DNA of 64,000 nucleotides, taken from Actinoplanes derwentensis. Its GTDB lineage: Bacteria; Actinomycetota; Actinomycetes; Mycobacteriales; Micromonosporaceae. The notes below the pieces were generated by a model, which did not search any database, was not told where the DNA came from, and worked only from the letters and a program-made list of their open reading frames with translations. Every line of letters begins with the position of its first letter. Within the stretch, counting starts at the first letter, position 1. Positions 40,471 to 49,746 of the stretch are shown here, one piece after another. The position numbers were made by a program, and so were the translations under genes. The stretch is taken from NCBI RefSeq assembly GCF_900104725.1, contig NZ_LT629758.1, positions 7,960,001-8,024,000 on the forward strand, in the 5' to 3' direction.

Positions 40471-43457
40471 CGCGGTTGTCCCTCGTGTTGTGGCTGACTT
40501 TCATTCAGCGCGAGTGCGACTCCGTACTCGAACTGATCCATGAGAGCTCGTACGGCCTCGGGATCCAGCGTCGTCGGGGCCGGCGGCTGGATCGGGGGGT
40601 GCTCGTCACGCGGAAGACTCGCTCCCGGCACACGACGGGTCAGCTGCGCCGAGCCGTTGGAGGCCGGAGGGGCCGGCGGTGCCGCCGGGACCGGAGCGGG
40701 CGTCTCGTTCCACGGCGCCGGTGCCGGCGTCTCGTTCCAGGAGGACGGTGCCGGGGTGCTGTTCCAGGACGACGGAGCCGGCGTGCTGTTCCACGACGAC
40801 TGGCTGAGATCCGGGGCCGGCATCGAGACGCTGGTGTCGTTGGCGTCCCACTGCGCCTTGGTGACACCGGCCTCGAAGGCGTCGAACGCGGCACGCGCGG
40901 CCAGGGCGTCGTCCTGCGACTGCGGGGCGGCGAGCTGGTGCGGTCCGCTTTCGACCGGGAGCTGGTCGCCGGGAACCCGGCGCCGCAGCGGGTTGGGACT
41001 GCCGTTGCGCTCCGGCTCCGGTGCTGCCGGGGCCGCCGGGGCCGGGATGACCGGTACCACCGGGGACGGCAGCGCGGGCGCGGTGGCCTGCGACGGGATG
41101 TTCCAGGTCGGCTGAGCCGGGGGAAGCGCCGGAAGCGCGGCCGGGACCCGGCCGGCGATCGGGGTGCCCATGTCGACCTGCTGCGCCGGGTCCGGGTAAC
41201 CACCGGCCGACGGGTAGGACGGCTCCTGGTAGGCCCGTCCCGGCGAGTACACCGGCTCGGCGTCGTAGATCGGCTGGCCCGCGTACGGGTCACCCGGGCC
41301 ACTGCTCAGCGCGGGTGCGGCACCCGGTCCGAAGGCGTTCCAGGAGTTGCCGGACTCGACGATCTGGGTGGCCCGGCTCAGCACCACCGGGTCGAACGGC
41401 TGCTGGCTGCCCGGCACCGACCGGACCCCGGCACTGGTGATCGCGACCTCGGTGGTGTTGCTGCGCAGTGCGCCGGAGTACGCCGGGACCTGCTCGGGGG
41501 CCTGGATCTGCGGCACCGAGGGCGGCGCCGGGATCGTCGGCGCGCTGTTGGCCGGGAAGGTGGCCGGCGCCAGCGGGCTGAGGTTCTCGATCCGGGCGAC
41601 CATGTGCGACGGGTTCAGGTCGATCCAGGCGGTCAGACCGCCGTCGGGCGTGTCGGTCAGGGTCACCTCGATGCCGTGCCGGCGAGCGAGCCGGCCGACC
41701 ACGAAGAGACCGAGCACCTCGGTGGGCGCCAGGTCGAGGCGCTCACGACGGGTGAGCCGGGCGTTCTCCTCGGCCAGACGCTCCGGGGCCAGGCCCAGAC
41801 CGCGGTCGATGATCGCCAGGCGGGCGCCGCCCCGCAGTTCGTCGGCGCTGACCGTGACGTTGGTGTGCGGCGGGGAGAACACCGTGGCGTTCTCCAGCAG
41901 CTCGGCCAGGAGCAGCGTCAGGTCGGCCAGGATGGCCGGGACCACGATGATGTCCTCGGGGATGTCCACCTCGACACGGGTGTAATCCTCGATCTCACCC
42001 AGGGCGAGACGAACCACGTCGGAGAGGGCCAGCGGGGCCATGTGCTCGTTCGCACCGGCACCACCGGAGAGCACGACCAGCGCGGACGCGTTCCGGCGCA
42101 GACGGCTGGACATGTGGTCCAGTCGGTACAGCTCGCGGAGGCGGTCGCTGTCGGTCTCGCGGCGTTCCAGCGAGTCGATCAGCGACAGCTGACGGCCGAC
42201 CAGGTTCTGGGTACGCCGGCCGACGTGGCCGAACATCTGGGCGACGTTACGGCGGCCGAGCACCTGACGTTCCACCAGCCGGGCGGCGGTGGTCTGCACC
42301 CGGTCGAAGGCTCGGGCCAGGTCACCGATCTCGTCCTGGGCCTCGACGTCGACCGGGTCCAGTCGGATCGGGCGGACCTGGGCCTCGGCCTCGTCGTCGG
42401 CCACCCGCTCGAGTTCGGACTCGGCGGCGCGGGCGATGCGGTCGGCGGAGATCGTCAGGCGCCGCAGCGGCCGGGCGACCGCGCGGGCCATGAAGATCGA
42501 CAGCGTGATCACCAGGATGAGCAGCAGGACCGCGCCGCCACCGAGGAGGACGGACTGCCGGATGGCGCTCTCCCGGTTGCTCGTCACCGTGGTACCCACG
42601 TCCTGGGCCACGCGCTTCTCGACGAAGCTACCGAGGACGGTCACTGACTGGAGCGACGGGAACAGTGTCTTGATCTGCAGGTCCCGCAGCGCCTGTGCCG
42701 GGTTCGTCTCCAGGGTCTGGCTGAACTTGGTGCCGACCCGGAAGTTGAACGCCTGCTGGGTGCTGATGTAGAGCTTGTACTGGGCGTCCGTGAAGTACAC
42801 CCGGGACGTGGTGATCAGTGCCTCGATCTGGGCGAAGTCCGAGGTGAACTCGCTCAGCATCTGGTTGGCCAGCAGCGTGTTCCGCGGCCGGGTGACCACC
42901 GCTGCGGCCAGCCAGCAGGAGGCCTGGCTGATCAGGTCGTCGGAGCGCATGGCGCGTTCCAGCGCGTACACCTGCCGGCCGACGCCGGTGGTCAGGTCAG
43001 CGCCGACGGCCAGGCCGAGACCGGCGATCAGCGGGTCGATGGCACCGGTGAAGTCCTCGATCACGTCCTGCGCCTCGACGGCGTTGTTCAGCACGTTCTG
43101 CCGGGTGCTTTCGAGGCGGGCGGCGCCGGCGATGGCGCGGCGCAGATCCACCGGGGCGCTCTTGTCCTCGGCGAGGTGCGCCACCACGTCGGCGGCCTCC
43201 GCGCTCTGTGCCACCAGGGCCGGGCGCTCGACCAGGCCGAGCAGGTAGCCCACCGAGAGCAGCCGCTCCTCCTGGAGCTCGATCAGCGCCGAACTGACCT
43301 GGGTGGCCCGCTGGACGGTGTCCGAGATGGCTCCGGCGGTACGGGCCGCGTCGACACGCTCATAGATGACCGGGATGCTCAGACCGACAACACCGAGCAG
43401 GGGGACCAGGATAAGCAGGGCCAGTTTGCCCAGAATGCGGAACTTACCGAAGAGCAC
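40467..43457 (-). CDS. cvnA: Conservon sensor histidine-kinase-like protein CvnA
   Basis: 996 residues from the GTG at 43457 (GGGAG upstream). A membrane segment (LALLILVPLLGVVGL) is followed by a large extracellular NIT-type sensor, a second segment (LLGGGAVLLLILVITLSIF), HAMP, and an ATPase domain with LAELLENATVFSPPHTNV and IDRGLGLAPERLAEENARLT. No canonical phosphoacceptor His is obvious, as usual for CvnA. The C-terminal 350 residues are disordered and Pro-rich, with a run of SSWNSTPAP-type repeats. It heads the core cvn cluster and overlaps the upstream sensor gene by 14 bases. Confidence 0.93.
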   Translation of the reverse strand: MLFGKFRILGKLALLILVPLLGVVGLSIPVIYERVDAARTAGAISDTVQRATQVSSALIELQEERLLSVGYLLGLVERPALVAQSAEAADVVAHLAEDKSAPVDLRRAIAGAARLESTRQNVLNNAVEAQDVIEDFTGAIDPLIAGLGLAVGADLTTGVGRQVYALERAMRSDDLISQASCWLAAAVVTRPRNTLLANQMLSEFTSDFAQIEALITTSRVYFTDAQYKLYISTQQAFNFRVGTKFSQTLETNPAQALRDLQIKTLFPSLQSVTVLGSFVEKRVAQDVGTTVTSNRESAIRQSVLLGGGAVLLLILVITLSIFMARAVARPLRRLTISADRIARAAESELERVADDEAEAQVRPIRLDPVDVEAQDEIGDLARAFDRVQTTAARLVERQVLGRRNVAQMFGHVGRRTQNLVGRQLSLIDSLERRETDSDRLRELYRLDHMSSRLRRNASALVVLSGGAGANEHMAPLALSDVVRLALGEIEDYTRVEVDIPEDIIVVPAILADLTLLLAELLENATVFSPPHTNVTVSADELRGGARLAIIDRGLGLAPERLAEENARLTRRERLDLAPTEVLGLFVVGRLARRHGIEVTLTDTPDGGLTAWIDLNPSHMVARIENLSPLAPATFPANSAPTIPAPPSVPQIQAPEQVPAYSGALRSNTTEVAITSAGVRSVPGSQQPFDPVVLSRATQIVESGNSWNAFGPGAAPALSSGPGDPYAGQPIYDAEPVYSPGRAYQEPSYPSAGGYPDPAQQVDMGTPIAGRVPAALPALPPAQPTWNIPSQATAPALPSPVVPVIPAPAAPAAPEPERNGSPNPLRRRVPGDQLPVESGPHQLAAPQSQDDALAARAAFDAFEAGVTKAQWDANDTSVSMPAPDLSQSSWNSTPAPSSWNSTPAPSSWNETPAPAPWNETPAPVPAAPPAPPASNGSAQLTRRVPGASLPRDEHPPIQPPAPTTLDPEAVRALMDQFEYGVALALNESQPQHEGQPR
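40699..40806. repeat. Four 27-bp tandem repeats inside cvnA
   Basis: Units begin at 40699, 40726, 40753 and 40780 and encode nine-residue repeats of the form (S/P)WN(S/E)TPAP in the disordered C-terminus of CvnA. Copy number may vary between strains. Confidence 0.8.
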
Positions 43458-44634
43458 CGGAACGCTCCCGCCCAGCCGACCCGCTGCCGTAGTTGGAGGC
43501 GTCGCCGTAGCCGGGGACCTGGTCGTACGGGTTACCCGAGCCGCCGTACGTACCCGGGCTGGCCGGGCCGGACTGGCCGGGCTGGCCGTCGTGGTGCACC
43601 GAGATGTCACGGCCGCTGTCGCCGGCGCCGGACGAGCGACCGGCCGAAGCCGCGCCGCTGCGCGCCCAGAACGTGGCGAGCAGGATCAGGATGACGGTGA
43701 CACCGAACAGCACCCAGGCCTCGGCCCGGCGGTAGGTCAGGCCGTCCGTCCGCTCGTCGAGCAGGGTCTGCATCTCGTTGAGCAGGACCGTGGTCAGCGC
43801 GCTCAGTGCGGTGCTCAGGGTGCTCTGCGCGGTCACCAGGGTGGACACGTCCGGCTCGCCACCGAAGTTGGCACCACGGTTGGCGGCCTCGACACCGCGA
43901 CGGAACGAGTCGAGGTTGTTGACCGTGTTACCGGCGAGAGTGGCGCTGTCGGTCTCCTCGGCGGCGGCCTGCAGGTTGTCGGTCAGCTTGGCGACACCGG
44001 TCTGAACCGAGTCGACCTCGATGCCGAGCCGGACCTGAAGCGCGGGCTTCTGGGCCCGGGCGGCACCGGCGACCATGTTCGCCAGGTCGCTCATCCGGCT
44101 CACCGCGGTGACCGTCTCGGGCATGTTCACCGCGATGGTCTCCTGCAGGAACCAGATGTCGTTCTGCTGGTCCATGTTGAGCTTCGAGTTCTCGCGGACC
44201 TCGTTGTAGAGCCCCAGCGCGAGGTCGCCGACCTCGACGTGGGCCTCGAAGACCTGCTGCGAGTTGCCCGTGATGCCGGGTAGCTTGCCGATCTTGTCCT
44301 TGACACCGGCCCAGCGGTTCGTGGTGCCGAGCGCCCCGCCCAGGTCGGTGTCCGCTTTCTGCACACGGTCGACGGCCGAGGTGAGAGAGGCCGGCTCGGC
44401 CTTGACACCCTGCAGCGCCTGCGACTGCGAGTCGGCGAGCGCGCTGATCAGGGGGGCCAGTGCGACGAGGTACTGAACGCCCTGCTGCTTGAGCTCGGTG
44501 TCCTCACGCTGAGTCGAAACGTCCTCCAGGACACGCAGGAACAGGGCTGCGGTCGGCAGCACGACGAGAACCGTCAGCACTGCCGCGAGGGCGGAGCGTA
44601 AACGGGTTCGCCGGCTGTTCACCGAGACTGACAT
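43444..44634 (-). CDS. Membrane sensor-like protein upstream of cvnA
   Basis: 396 residues from the ATG at 44634 (GGAGGAC upstream). A signal-anchor (LRSALAAVLTVLVVLPTAALFL) is followed by about 270 mostly helical extracellular residues, and a second membrane helix (AWVLFGVTVILILLATFWA). The last 65 residues are Gly/Ser-rich and cytoplasmic. The layout mirrors the sensor half of CvnA, without the kinase part. It overlaps cvnA by 14 bases, so it is the first gene of the conservon operon and may form a heteromeric receptor with CvnA. Confidence 0.75.
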   Translation of the reverse strand: MSVSVNSRRTRLRSALAAVLTVLVVLPTAALFLRVLEDVSTQREDTELKQQGVQYLVALAPLISALADSQSQALQGVKAEPASLTSAVDRVQKADTDLGGALGTTNRWAGVKDKIGKLPGITGNSQQVFEAHVEVGDLALGLYNEVRENSKLNMDQQNDIWFLQETIAVNMPETVTAVSRMSDLANMVAGAARAQKPALQVRLGIEVDSVQTGVAKLTDNLQAAAEETDSATLAGNTVNNLDSFRRGVEAANRGANFGGEPDVSTLVTAQSTLSTALSALTTVLLNEMQTLLDERTDGLTYRRAEAWVLFGVTVILILLATFWARSGAASAGRSSGAGDSGRDISVHHDGQPGQSGPASPGTYGGSGNPYDQVPGYGDASNYGSGSAGRERSGALR

Positions 44635-45008
44635 TGCTTTAGTCCTCCGCCATGCACACGCGATGGGCCAATGGGGGGCTACAGATAGTAGCCATGCGGG
44701 CGCACCGATCCGGGTCAATCTATCCGAGAAATCCTCAGAAAACCCCTTTCCAAGGGTCAGAGTTCGCTCGGCTGATCGGGGGATGCGCGACGCTGCGGAC
44801 CTGACGGTTCGAATGCCCCTGGCTGGGGCTCCGGGCCTGAGGGGAACCAAGTGAGAGCGCCGCGAGAGATCGTATCCGTACCGTCCCGGAGACGTGAATA
44901 TGAGTTCTACTTCGGATTTGTTACGTCTTGGCTGCGCCGTTTTTACGGAAAGTGCTCGATCGCTCGCGATGCGGTCAATTACCACTCCGAGTAATCGACC
45001 TATCACGC
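44635..45008 (-). promoter_or_regulatory. Intergenic region, promoter area of the conservon operon
   Basis: No gene is visible in these 374 bases. It is relatively AT-rich, with long A/T-containing stretches near 44880-44990. The conservon promoter must lie here, but no clear -35/-10 pair could be fixed. Confidence 0.4.
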
Positions 45009-45051
45009 AAAAACGGGTCTCTCCGTCCCGATTTCGGTAAGGAGAGACCCG
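45009..45051 (-). terminator. Rho-independent terminator of the DUF885 gene
   Basis: An 11-bp perfect stem (45014-45024 with 45041-45051), with 16-base loop, is followed on the minus strand by TTTTT (45013-45009). It lies seven bases beyond the DUF885 stop and fits the classic terminator form well. Confidence 0.92.
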
Positions 45052-45057
45052 AATGAC

Positions 45058-46728
45058 TCAAATCCTGGCCAGTGCCTTGCGCAGCGGGTCGAGACCCAGC
45101 GACCCCAGGTTCAAAGCGTCCCGGTGAAAGCTCTTGAGGTCGAAATCACTTCCTTTACGAAGCTTCGCCTCATCCCTGGCCTGCAGCCAGATCCGCTCGC
45201 CCACCTTGTACGACGGCGCCTGCCCCGGCCACCCGAGATAACGCTTCCACTCGAACCGGAGCACGTCCTCCTGAACCCGGGTGTGCGCTCGCAGGAACTC
45301 CCAGCCCAGCTCAGGCGTCCACCGCTCGCCGGGATGGAAGCCGAACGGATTGTCCCGCGGGATCTCCAGCTCCAGGTGCATCCCGATGTCGACGATGACC
45401 CGGGACGCCCGCAGCGCCTGGCTGTCCAGCATGCCGAGCCGGTCACCCGGGTCGGACAGGTAGCCGAGTTCCTCCATCAGGCGTTCGGCGTACAGCGCCC
45501 AGCCCTCGCCGTGCCCGGAGCACCAGCAGAGCAGCCGCTGCCAGCGGTTGAGCGTGTCGGCCCGCAGCAGCGCCTGGCTGACCTGGAGATGATGGCCGGG
45601 GACACCCTCGTGGTAGACGGTCGTCACCTCCCGCCAGGTGGAGAACATCTTCTGCTCCGCGGGCACCGCCCACCACATCCGCCCCGGCCGGGAGAAGTCC
45701 TCACTCGGCCCGGTGTAGTAGATGCCGCCGTCGCTGGTCGGCGTCAGACAGCACTCCAGTTTGCGGGCCGGCTCCTCGATGTCGAAGTGGGTGCCGTTCA
45801 GCTCGGTGATCGCCCGGTCGGACAGCTCCTGCATCCAGTCCCGGAAGGCCTCCTTGCCGCGGATGTTGCGGGCCGGATCGGCGTCGAGCAGGGTGACCGC
45901 CTGCTCCACCGAGGCCCCGGTGCCGGCGATCTCCGCGGACACCGCGCGCATCTCCCGCTCCAGGCGGTCCAACTCGGCGAAACCCCACTGGTACGTCTCG
46001 AGCTGGTCGATCTTGGCACCGAGGAAGTACTGGGAACAGAGTTCGTACCGCTCCTCGCCGGCTGCCTCCTTCGCCCGCCCGCGCGGGGCCAGCTCGTCGC
46101 GCAGGAAGGCGCCGAAGGCGGCGGTCGCCTCGGTCGCCGCCGCCGCGCCCCGCTCCAGCTCGGTGGCGAGCGCGCCGGACGCGCTGAGCCGGCGGGTGAG
46201 ACCGTGGAAGAAGTCGTCCCGGGCCGGGTCGGTCCACGCGTCGCACTGCTCGGCCACCGCGATGAGCTGCGCCCGGGCACTGACCCGATCGCTGTCGGCA
46301 CCCTCCAGCAGCGTGCGCCGGTACTGCTTCAGCGCGTCCGGGAAAGCCTGCAGCCGGGTAGCGATGTTGGCGACCGCCTCCTCACCCTCGACCGGCATCA
46401 CGTCGAAGACCATGCGCATCTCGTGCAGACCACTGGTGATCACGTTGACGTCGGTGGCCGCGTAACCCGCGTCCTGCTGCGCCAGCTGGAGGCCCAGGCG
46501 CTCCAGCATCGCGTCCTTGGCGACGTCCTCCGACTCGTGCTCCGGGTCGGTCACGTCCAGTTCGTTGATGGTCCGCCGGGTCAGTTCGGACCTTGCCTGA
46601 TAGCCCTCCGGAGAGAGGTCGTCCAGTCTGTCGTCGTAGCCGGTGATGCCGACAGCGGTCGCGCCCGTTGGGTTGAGCACGGCCCACTCGTCGACGTATC
46701 GGTTGGCAATTTCGTCGATTCGTCCCAC
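45058..46728 (-). CDS. DUF885 family protein, probable zinc metallopeptidase
   Basis: 556 residues, normal for the family. The active-site motif YHEGVPGHHLQ (about residue 367) gives the HExxxH-like pair, and the later SGHGEGWALYAERLMEELGY supplies another ligand. FDVMPVEGEEAVANIATRLQA and the C-terminal region FGFHPGERWTPE also match DUF885. It is cytoplasmic, as no signal peptide is present. Substrates are peptides or amino-acid derivatives, not established. It follows the PHP gene after 10 bases, so the two are co-transcribed. Confidence 0.9.
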   Translation of the reverse strand: MGRIDEIANRYVDEWAVLNPTGATAVGITGYDDRLDDLSPEGYQARSELTRRTINELDVTDPEHESEDVAKDAMLERLGLQLAQQDAGYAATDVNVITSGLHEMRMVFDVMPVEGEEAVANIATRLQAFPDALKQYRRTLLEGADSDRVSARAQLIAVAEQCDAWTDPARDDFFHGLTRRLSASGALATELERGAAAATEATAAFGAFLRDELAPRGRAKEAAGEERYELCSQYFLGAKIDQLETYQWGFAELDRLEREMRAVSAEIAGTGASVEQAVTLLDADPARNIRGKEAFRDWMQELSDRAITELNGTHFDIEEPARKLECCLTPTSDGGIYYTGPSEDFSRPGRMWWAVPAEQKMFSTWREVTTVYHEGVPGHHLQVSQALLRADTLNRWQRLLCWCSGHGEGWALYAERLMEELGYLSDPGDRLGMLDSQALRASRVIVDIGMHLELEIPRDNPFGFHPGERWTPELGWEFLRAHTRVQEDVLRFEWKRYLGWPGQAPSYKVGERIWLQARDEAKLRKGSDFDLKSFHRDALNLGSLGLDPLRKALARI

Positions 46729-46738
46729 TGTGCCGACC

Positions 46739-47806
46739 CTACGGAACTCGCCCGTGCGACGCAGTCCACTTAAGGAGGTGCTCCGCCGTCCAGGTGTTGA
46801 TCACCCGCTCGGTGGGCACGCCGCACAGCGCGGCCCGCTCACAGCCGAAGCCGAGCCAGTCGAGCTGACCGGGGGCGTGCGCGTCGGTGTCGATACTGAA
46901 CAGACAGCCGGCCTCGACCGCGACGGTCAGCATCCGCTTCGGCGGGTCCAGCCGGTCCGGGCGCGAATTGATCTCCACCGCCTTGTCGTGCTCCAGGCAG
47001 GCGGCGAGCACCTTCGCCAGATCGAAGTCACTGGGCGGCCGGGTCCGCGTCTTGGAGTGCGCGGCGTCCCCGGCCCCGGCCGCGGCCACCTTGCGTCCGG
47101 TCAGGTGACCGAGAACGTCCAGGTGCGGGTTCGCGATCGCGGTCACCATCCGCCGGGTCATCCGGGCCGAGTCGTCCCGCAGTCTGCTGTGCACCGAGCC
47201 GACCACCAGATCCAGCCGGGCCAGCAGCTCGTCCTCCTGATCGAGGCTGCCGTCGTCCAGGATGTCCACCTCGATACCGGTGAGAACGCGGAAACCGTCC
47301 GGTAGTGCCTCGTTGAGCCGGGCCACGTGGTCGAGCTGCCGGCGCAGCCGGTCGGCGGTCAGACCGCGGGCCACCGTGAGTCTCGGCGAGTGATCGGTCA
47401 GCACGAACCACTCGTGCCCCAGGTCCGCCGCGGCCAGCGCCATCTCCTCGATCGGCGAGCCACCGTCGGACCAGTCGGAGTGCACGTGACAGTCACCCCG
47501 CAGCGCCGCCCGTAGAGCGGCGGCCGCGGCCGGCAGGTCGGTGCCCTCGGTGCCGGTCAGTCGGCGCAGGTAGACCGGCTCCTCCCCGGCCAGTGACTCG
47601 GTCACACACCGGGCCGTCACCTCGCCCACCCCGGACAGTTTCGCCAGCGTGCCGGCCTCGGCGCGGGCGGTCAGCTCGTCGTGCGGCGTCTTCGCGACCA
47701 CGGCGGCGGCCGACCGGAACGCGCGCACCCGATAGGTCGCCTCGTTCGCCCGCTCCAGCAGGAAGGCGATCCGCCGCAGGTCCGCCACCGGATCACGCGA
47801 TGTCAT
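46739..47806 (-). CDS. PHP-domain phosphoesterase, PolX C-terminus-like
   Basis: 355 residues from the ATG at 47806. The N-terminus has helix-hairpin-helix motifs (RIAFLLERANEATYRVRAFR, LAKLSGVGEVTARCV). The PHP domain carries CHVHSDWSDGGSPIEEM, LTDHSPRLTVARGL, GIEVDILDDGSLD, VGSVHS and DVLGHLTGRK as metal-ligand segments, then EINSRPDRLDPP and SIDTDAHAPGQL. It resembles the nuclease part of DNA polymerase X without the polymerase. It likely repairs DNA ends or removes phosphates. An open frame extends upstream past 49 kb but is antisense to the M48 gene. Confidence 0.92.
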   Translation of the reverse strand: MTSRDPVADLRRIAFLLERANEATYRVRAFRSAAAVVAKTPHDELTARAEAGTLAKLSGVGEVTARCVTESLAGEEPVYLRRLTGTEGTDLPAAAAALRAALRGDCHVHSDWSDGGSPIEEMALAAADLGHEWFVLTDHSPRLTVARGLTADRLRRQLDHVARLNEALPDGFRVLTGIEVDILDDGSLDQEDELLARLDLVVGSVHSRLRDDSARMTRRMVTAIANPHLDVLGHLTGRKVAAAGAGDAAHSKTRTRPPSDFDLAKVLAACLEHDKAVEINSRPDRLDPPKRMLTVAVEAGCLFSIDTDAHAPGQLDWLGFGCERAALCGVPTERVINTWTAEHLLKWTASHGRVP

Positions 47807-47893
47807 ACGGCCAGCGTAGGACCTCTGAAGAATCTTGCCCGGCGGATATCGAGATCGGTATCTTCCGACGGCTACATCCACGGGGGAGGAACC

Positions 47894-49741
47894 ATGTCCA
47901 CAGCGCTGCGCGCCGCCGTATCGGTGGCGATGCTCGTCGGCTTCTACGTACTCGGCCTGCTCCAACTGGCCGTCGTCGGCTTTCTGCTCTACGAGATCTG
48001 GACCCACCTGAGCGGCCTCGGCGCCGCCAAACTGAGCTGGGTGCTGCTCGTCGCGGTCGGTGCGGTGGTCACCGGCCTCTGGCGGGCGATCCGCTCCCGG
48101 CCGAGCGAGCCCGAGGGCCTGCTGATCAGCCCCGAGCAGGCGCCCGTCCTGTGGCAGACGGTCCGGGAGATGGCCACCGAGGCCGGCACCCGCGCGCCCG
48201 ACGAGATCCGGCTCGTGCCCGAGGTGAACGCCGCGGTCAGCGAGGACACCACACTGCTCGGCCTGATCGGCGGCACCCGGCGGCTCTACCTGGGCATGCC
48301 GCTGCTGCAGACCTTCACCGTCGACCAGCTCCGCTCGGTCCTCGCCCACGAACTCGGCCACTACTCCGGCTCGCACACCCGGCTCTCCGCGGTCGCCTAC
48401 CGGGGCCGGGCGGCCATGCACGAGACGCTCAGCCGGGTCGGCAAGTGGAACGTCTTCGGCTGGGTGTTCAAAGGCTACGGCCGTCTCTACCTGCTGGTCA
48501 GCAACGCCGTGACTCGACAGCAGGAATTCGAGGCCGACCAGGTCTCGGTACGGGTCGCCGGTCTCGACGCGGCGGTCAGCACGATGCGGGAACTGCCCGT
48601 CATCGACGCCGCCTGGGACTTCTACTTCGGACGGTACGTGGCCTACGGCTGGGAACACGGCTACGCGCCCGACGACATCTTCGGTGGCTTCGGACAGCTC
48701 TACGCCGCCCGTACCGAGGAATTGGCTCGTTTGCGTGACCAGGAGCCGGACACCGAGACCTCGCGCTGGGACACCCACCCGGCGATCGGCGAGCGCATCG
48801 CGGCGATGCGGGCGCTGCCTGCCGTCCAGCACGCGCCCGACCGCCGTCCCGCCGCGGCCCTGCTGCCCCAGCTCGACGGCACCGGCCTCGCCCTCCAGGC
48901 CGCGGTGGTGAACTTCGGTGACCGCGAGGTCCTGCCCTGGGCCGAGTTCACCGCCGCGTCGATCACCGCGGTCCAGCAGCGTCGCGCCGACCGGATCTTC
49001 CGTTCGGCCGGGCGGCGGCTCGGTGTCCAGGAAGCCGGCCTCGCCGAGATCTTCGACCTGGTCACCACCGGCAAACTGGGCGAACTGGCCGCCGAGTTCT
49101 TCCCGAACGCCACCCGCAAGGAGGCGGCCGTGGCCTTCGCCGACCCGATGGACGACCTGATCACCCTGGCCGCGGTGCGGTCCGGCGTGGCCACCTTCCA
49201 GCACTCCTGGTCGGCTCCGGCCCGGCTGGTCGACGCCGCCGGGGAACCTGTCGACTACGCCGAGATCGCCAAACTGGCGGTCGACCCGCAGACCGTCGAG
49301 GAGGCCCGGGAACGGCTCGCCGCGATCGGCGTCCACGTCGACGCGGCCCGGGTCGTCGAGTCCAAGGCCACCGCGAGCGGCGCCGACGTGCTCGGTGCGA
49401 TGGCCAGTCTCAAGGTCGACGACCAGGACTCCGACCTCATCCTGCTGAACCGCGGCTTCGTCTTCGTGCCCGCCCCGAAGGGCAGCGGCGAGGGTGAGAA
49501 ACGGCTCAAGGAGATGCTGTCCAACAACGACCCGGCGGTGCTGGCCGGCCTGTACCGGTTCGTGCCGTACGAGGAGGTCACCGACGCCAAGATCCTCAAG
49601 GCGGTGCCGATCAGCTTCGAGCTGACCCTGCACGACGGCACCAGCATCGCGGTCAAGGCCCGGTGGACCGGTGAGGAACTCGGCGACAGCCGGGACACTG
49701 TCGAGGCGGTACTGAAACGGATCAGCGAGCGGGCGGAGTAA
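47894..49741 (+). CDS. M48-family membrane metallopeptidase
   Basis: 615 residues from the ATG at 47894. Two membrane segments (SVAMLVGFYVLGLLQLAVVG and LSWVLLVAVGAVVTGLW) precede the peptidase: HELGH at residues 152-156 and RQQEFEADQVSVRVAGL with the third zinc ligand. Related HtpX/Ste24 enzymes remove damaged membrane proteins. A 300-residue C-terminal extension of unknown function follows (from HPAIGERIAAM to the end). The stop lies six bases before mtnA, so the two may be co-transcribed. GGGGAGG precedes the start. Confidence 0.9.
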   Translation: MSTALRAAVSVAMLVGFYVLGLLQLAVVGFLLYEIWTHLSGLGAAKLSWVLLVAVGAVVTGLWRAIRSRPSEPEGLLISPEQAPVLWQTVREMATEAGTRAPDEIRLVPEVNAAVSEDTTLLGLIGGTRRLYLGMPLLQTFTVDQLRSVLAHELGHYSGSHTRLSAVAYRGRAAMHETLSRVGKWNVFGWVFKGYGRLYLLVSNAVTRQQEFEADQVSVRVAGLDAAVSTMRELPVIDAAWDFYFGRYVAYGWEHGYAPDDIFGGFGQLYAARTEELARLRDQEPDTETSRWDTHPAIGERIAAMRALPAVQHAPDRRPAAALLPQLDGTGLALQAAVVNFGDREVLPWAEFTAASITAVQQRRADRIFRSAGRRLGVQEAGLAEIFDLVTTGKLGELAAEFFPNATRKEAAVAFADPMDDLITLAAVRSGVATFQHSWSAPARLVDAAGEPVDYAEIAKLAVDPQTVEEARERLAAIGVHVDAARVVESKATASGADVLGAMASLKVDDQDSDLILLNRGFVFVPAPKGSGEGEKRLKEMLSNNDPAVLAGLYRFVPYEEVTDAKILKAVPISFELTLHDGTSIAVKARWTGEELGDSRDTVEAVLKRISERAE

Positions 49742-49746
49742 CGACA

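Noticed and set aside
47807..49633. Very long minus-strand open frame continuing upstream of the PHP gene
   Set aside because: It is antisense to the clear M48 gene, has Arg/Gly-rich nonsense composition, and the PHP protein starts naturally at 47806.
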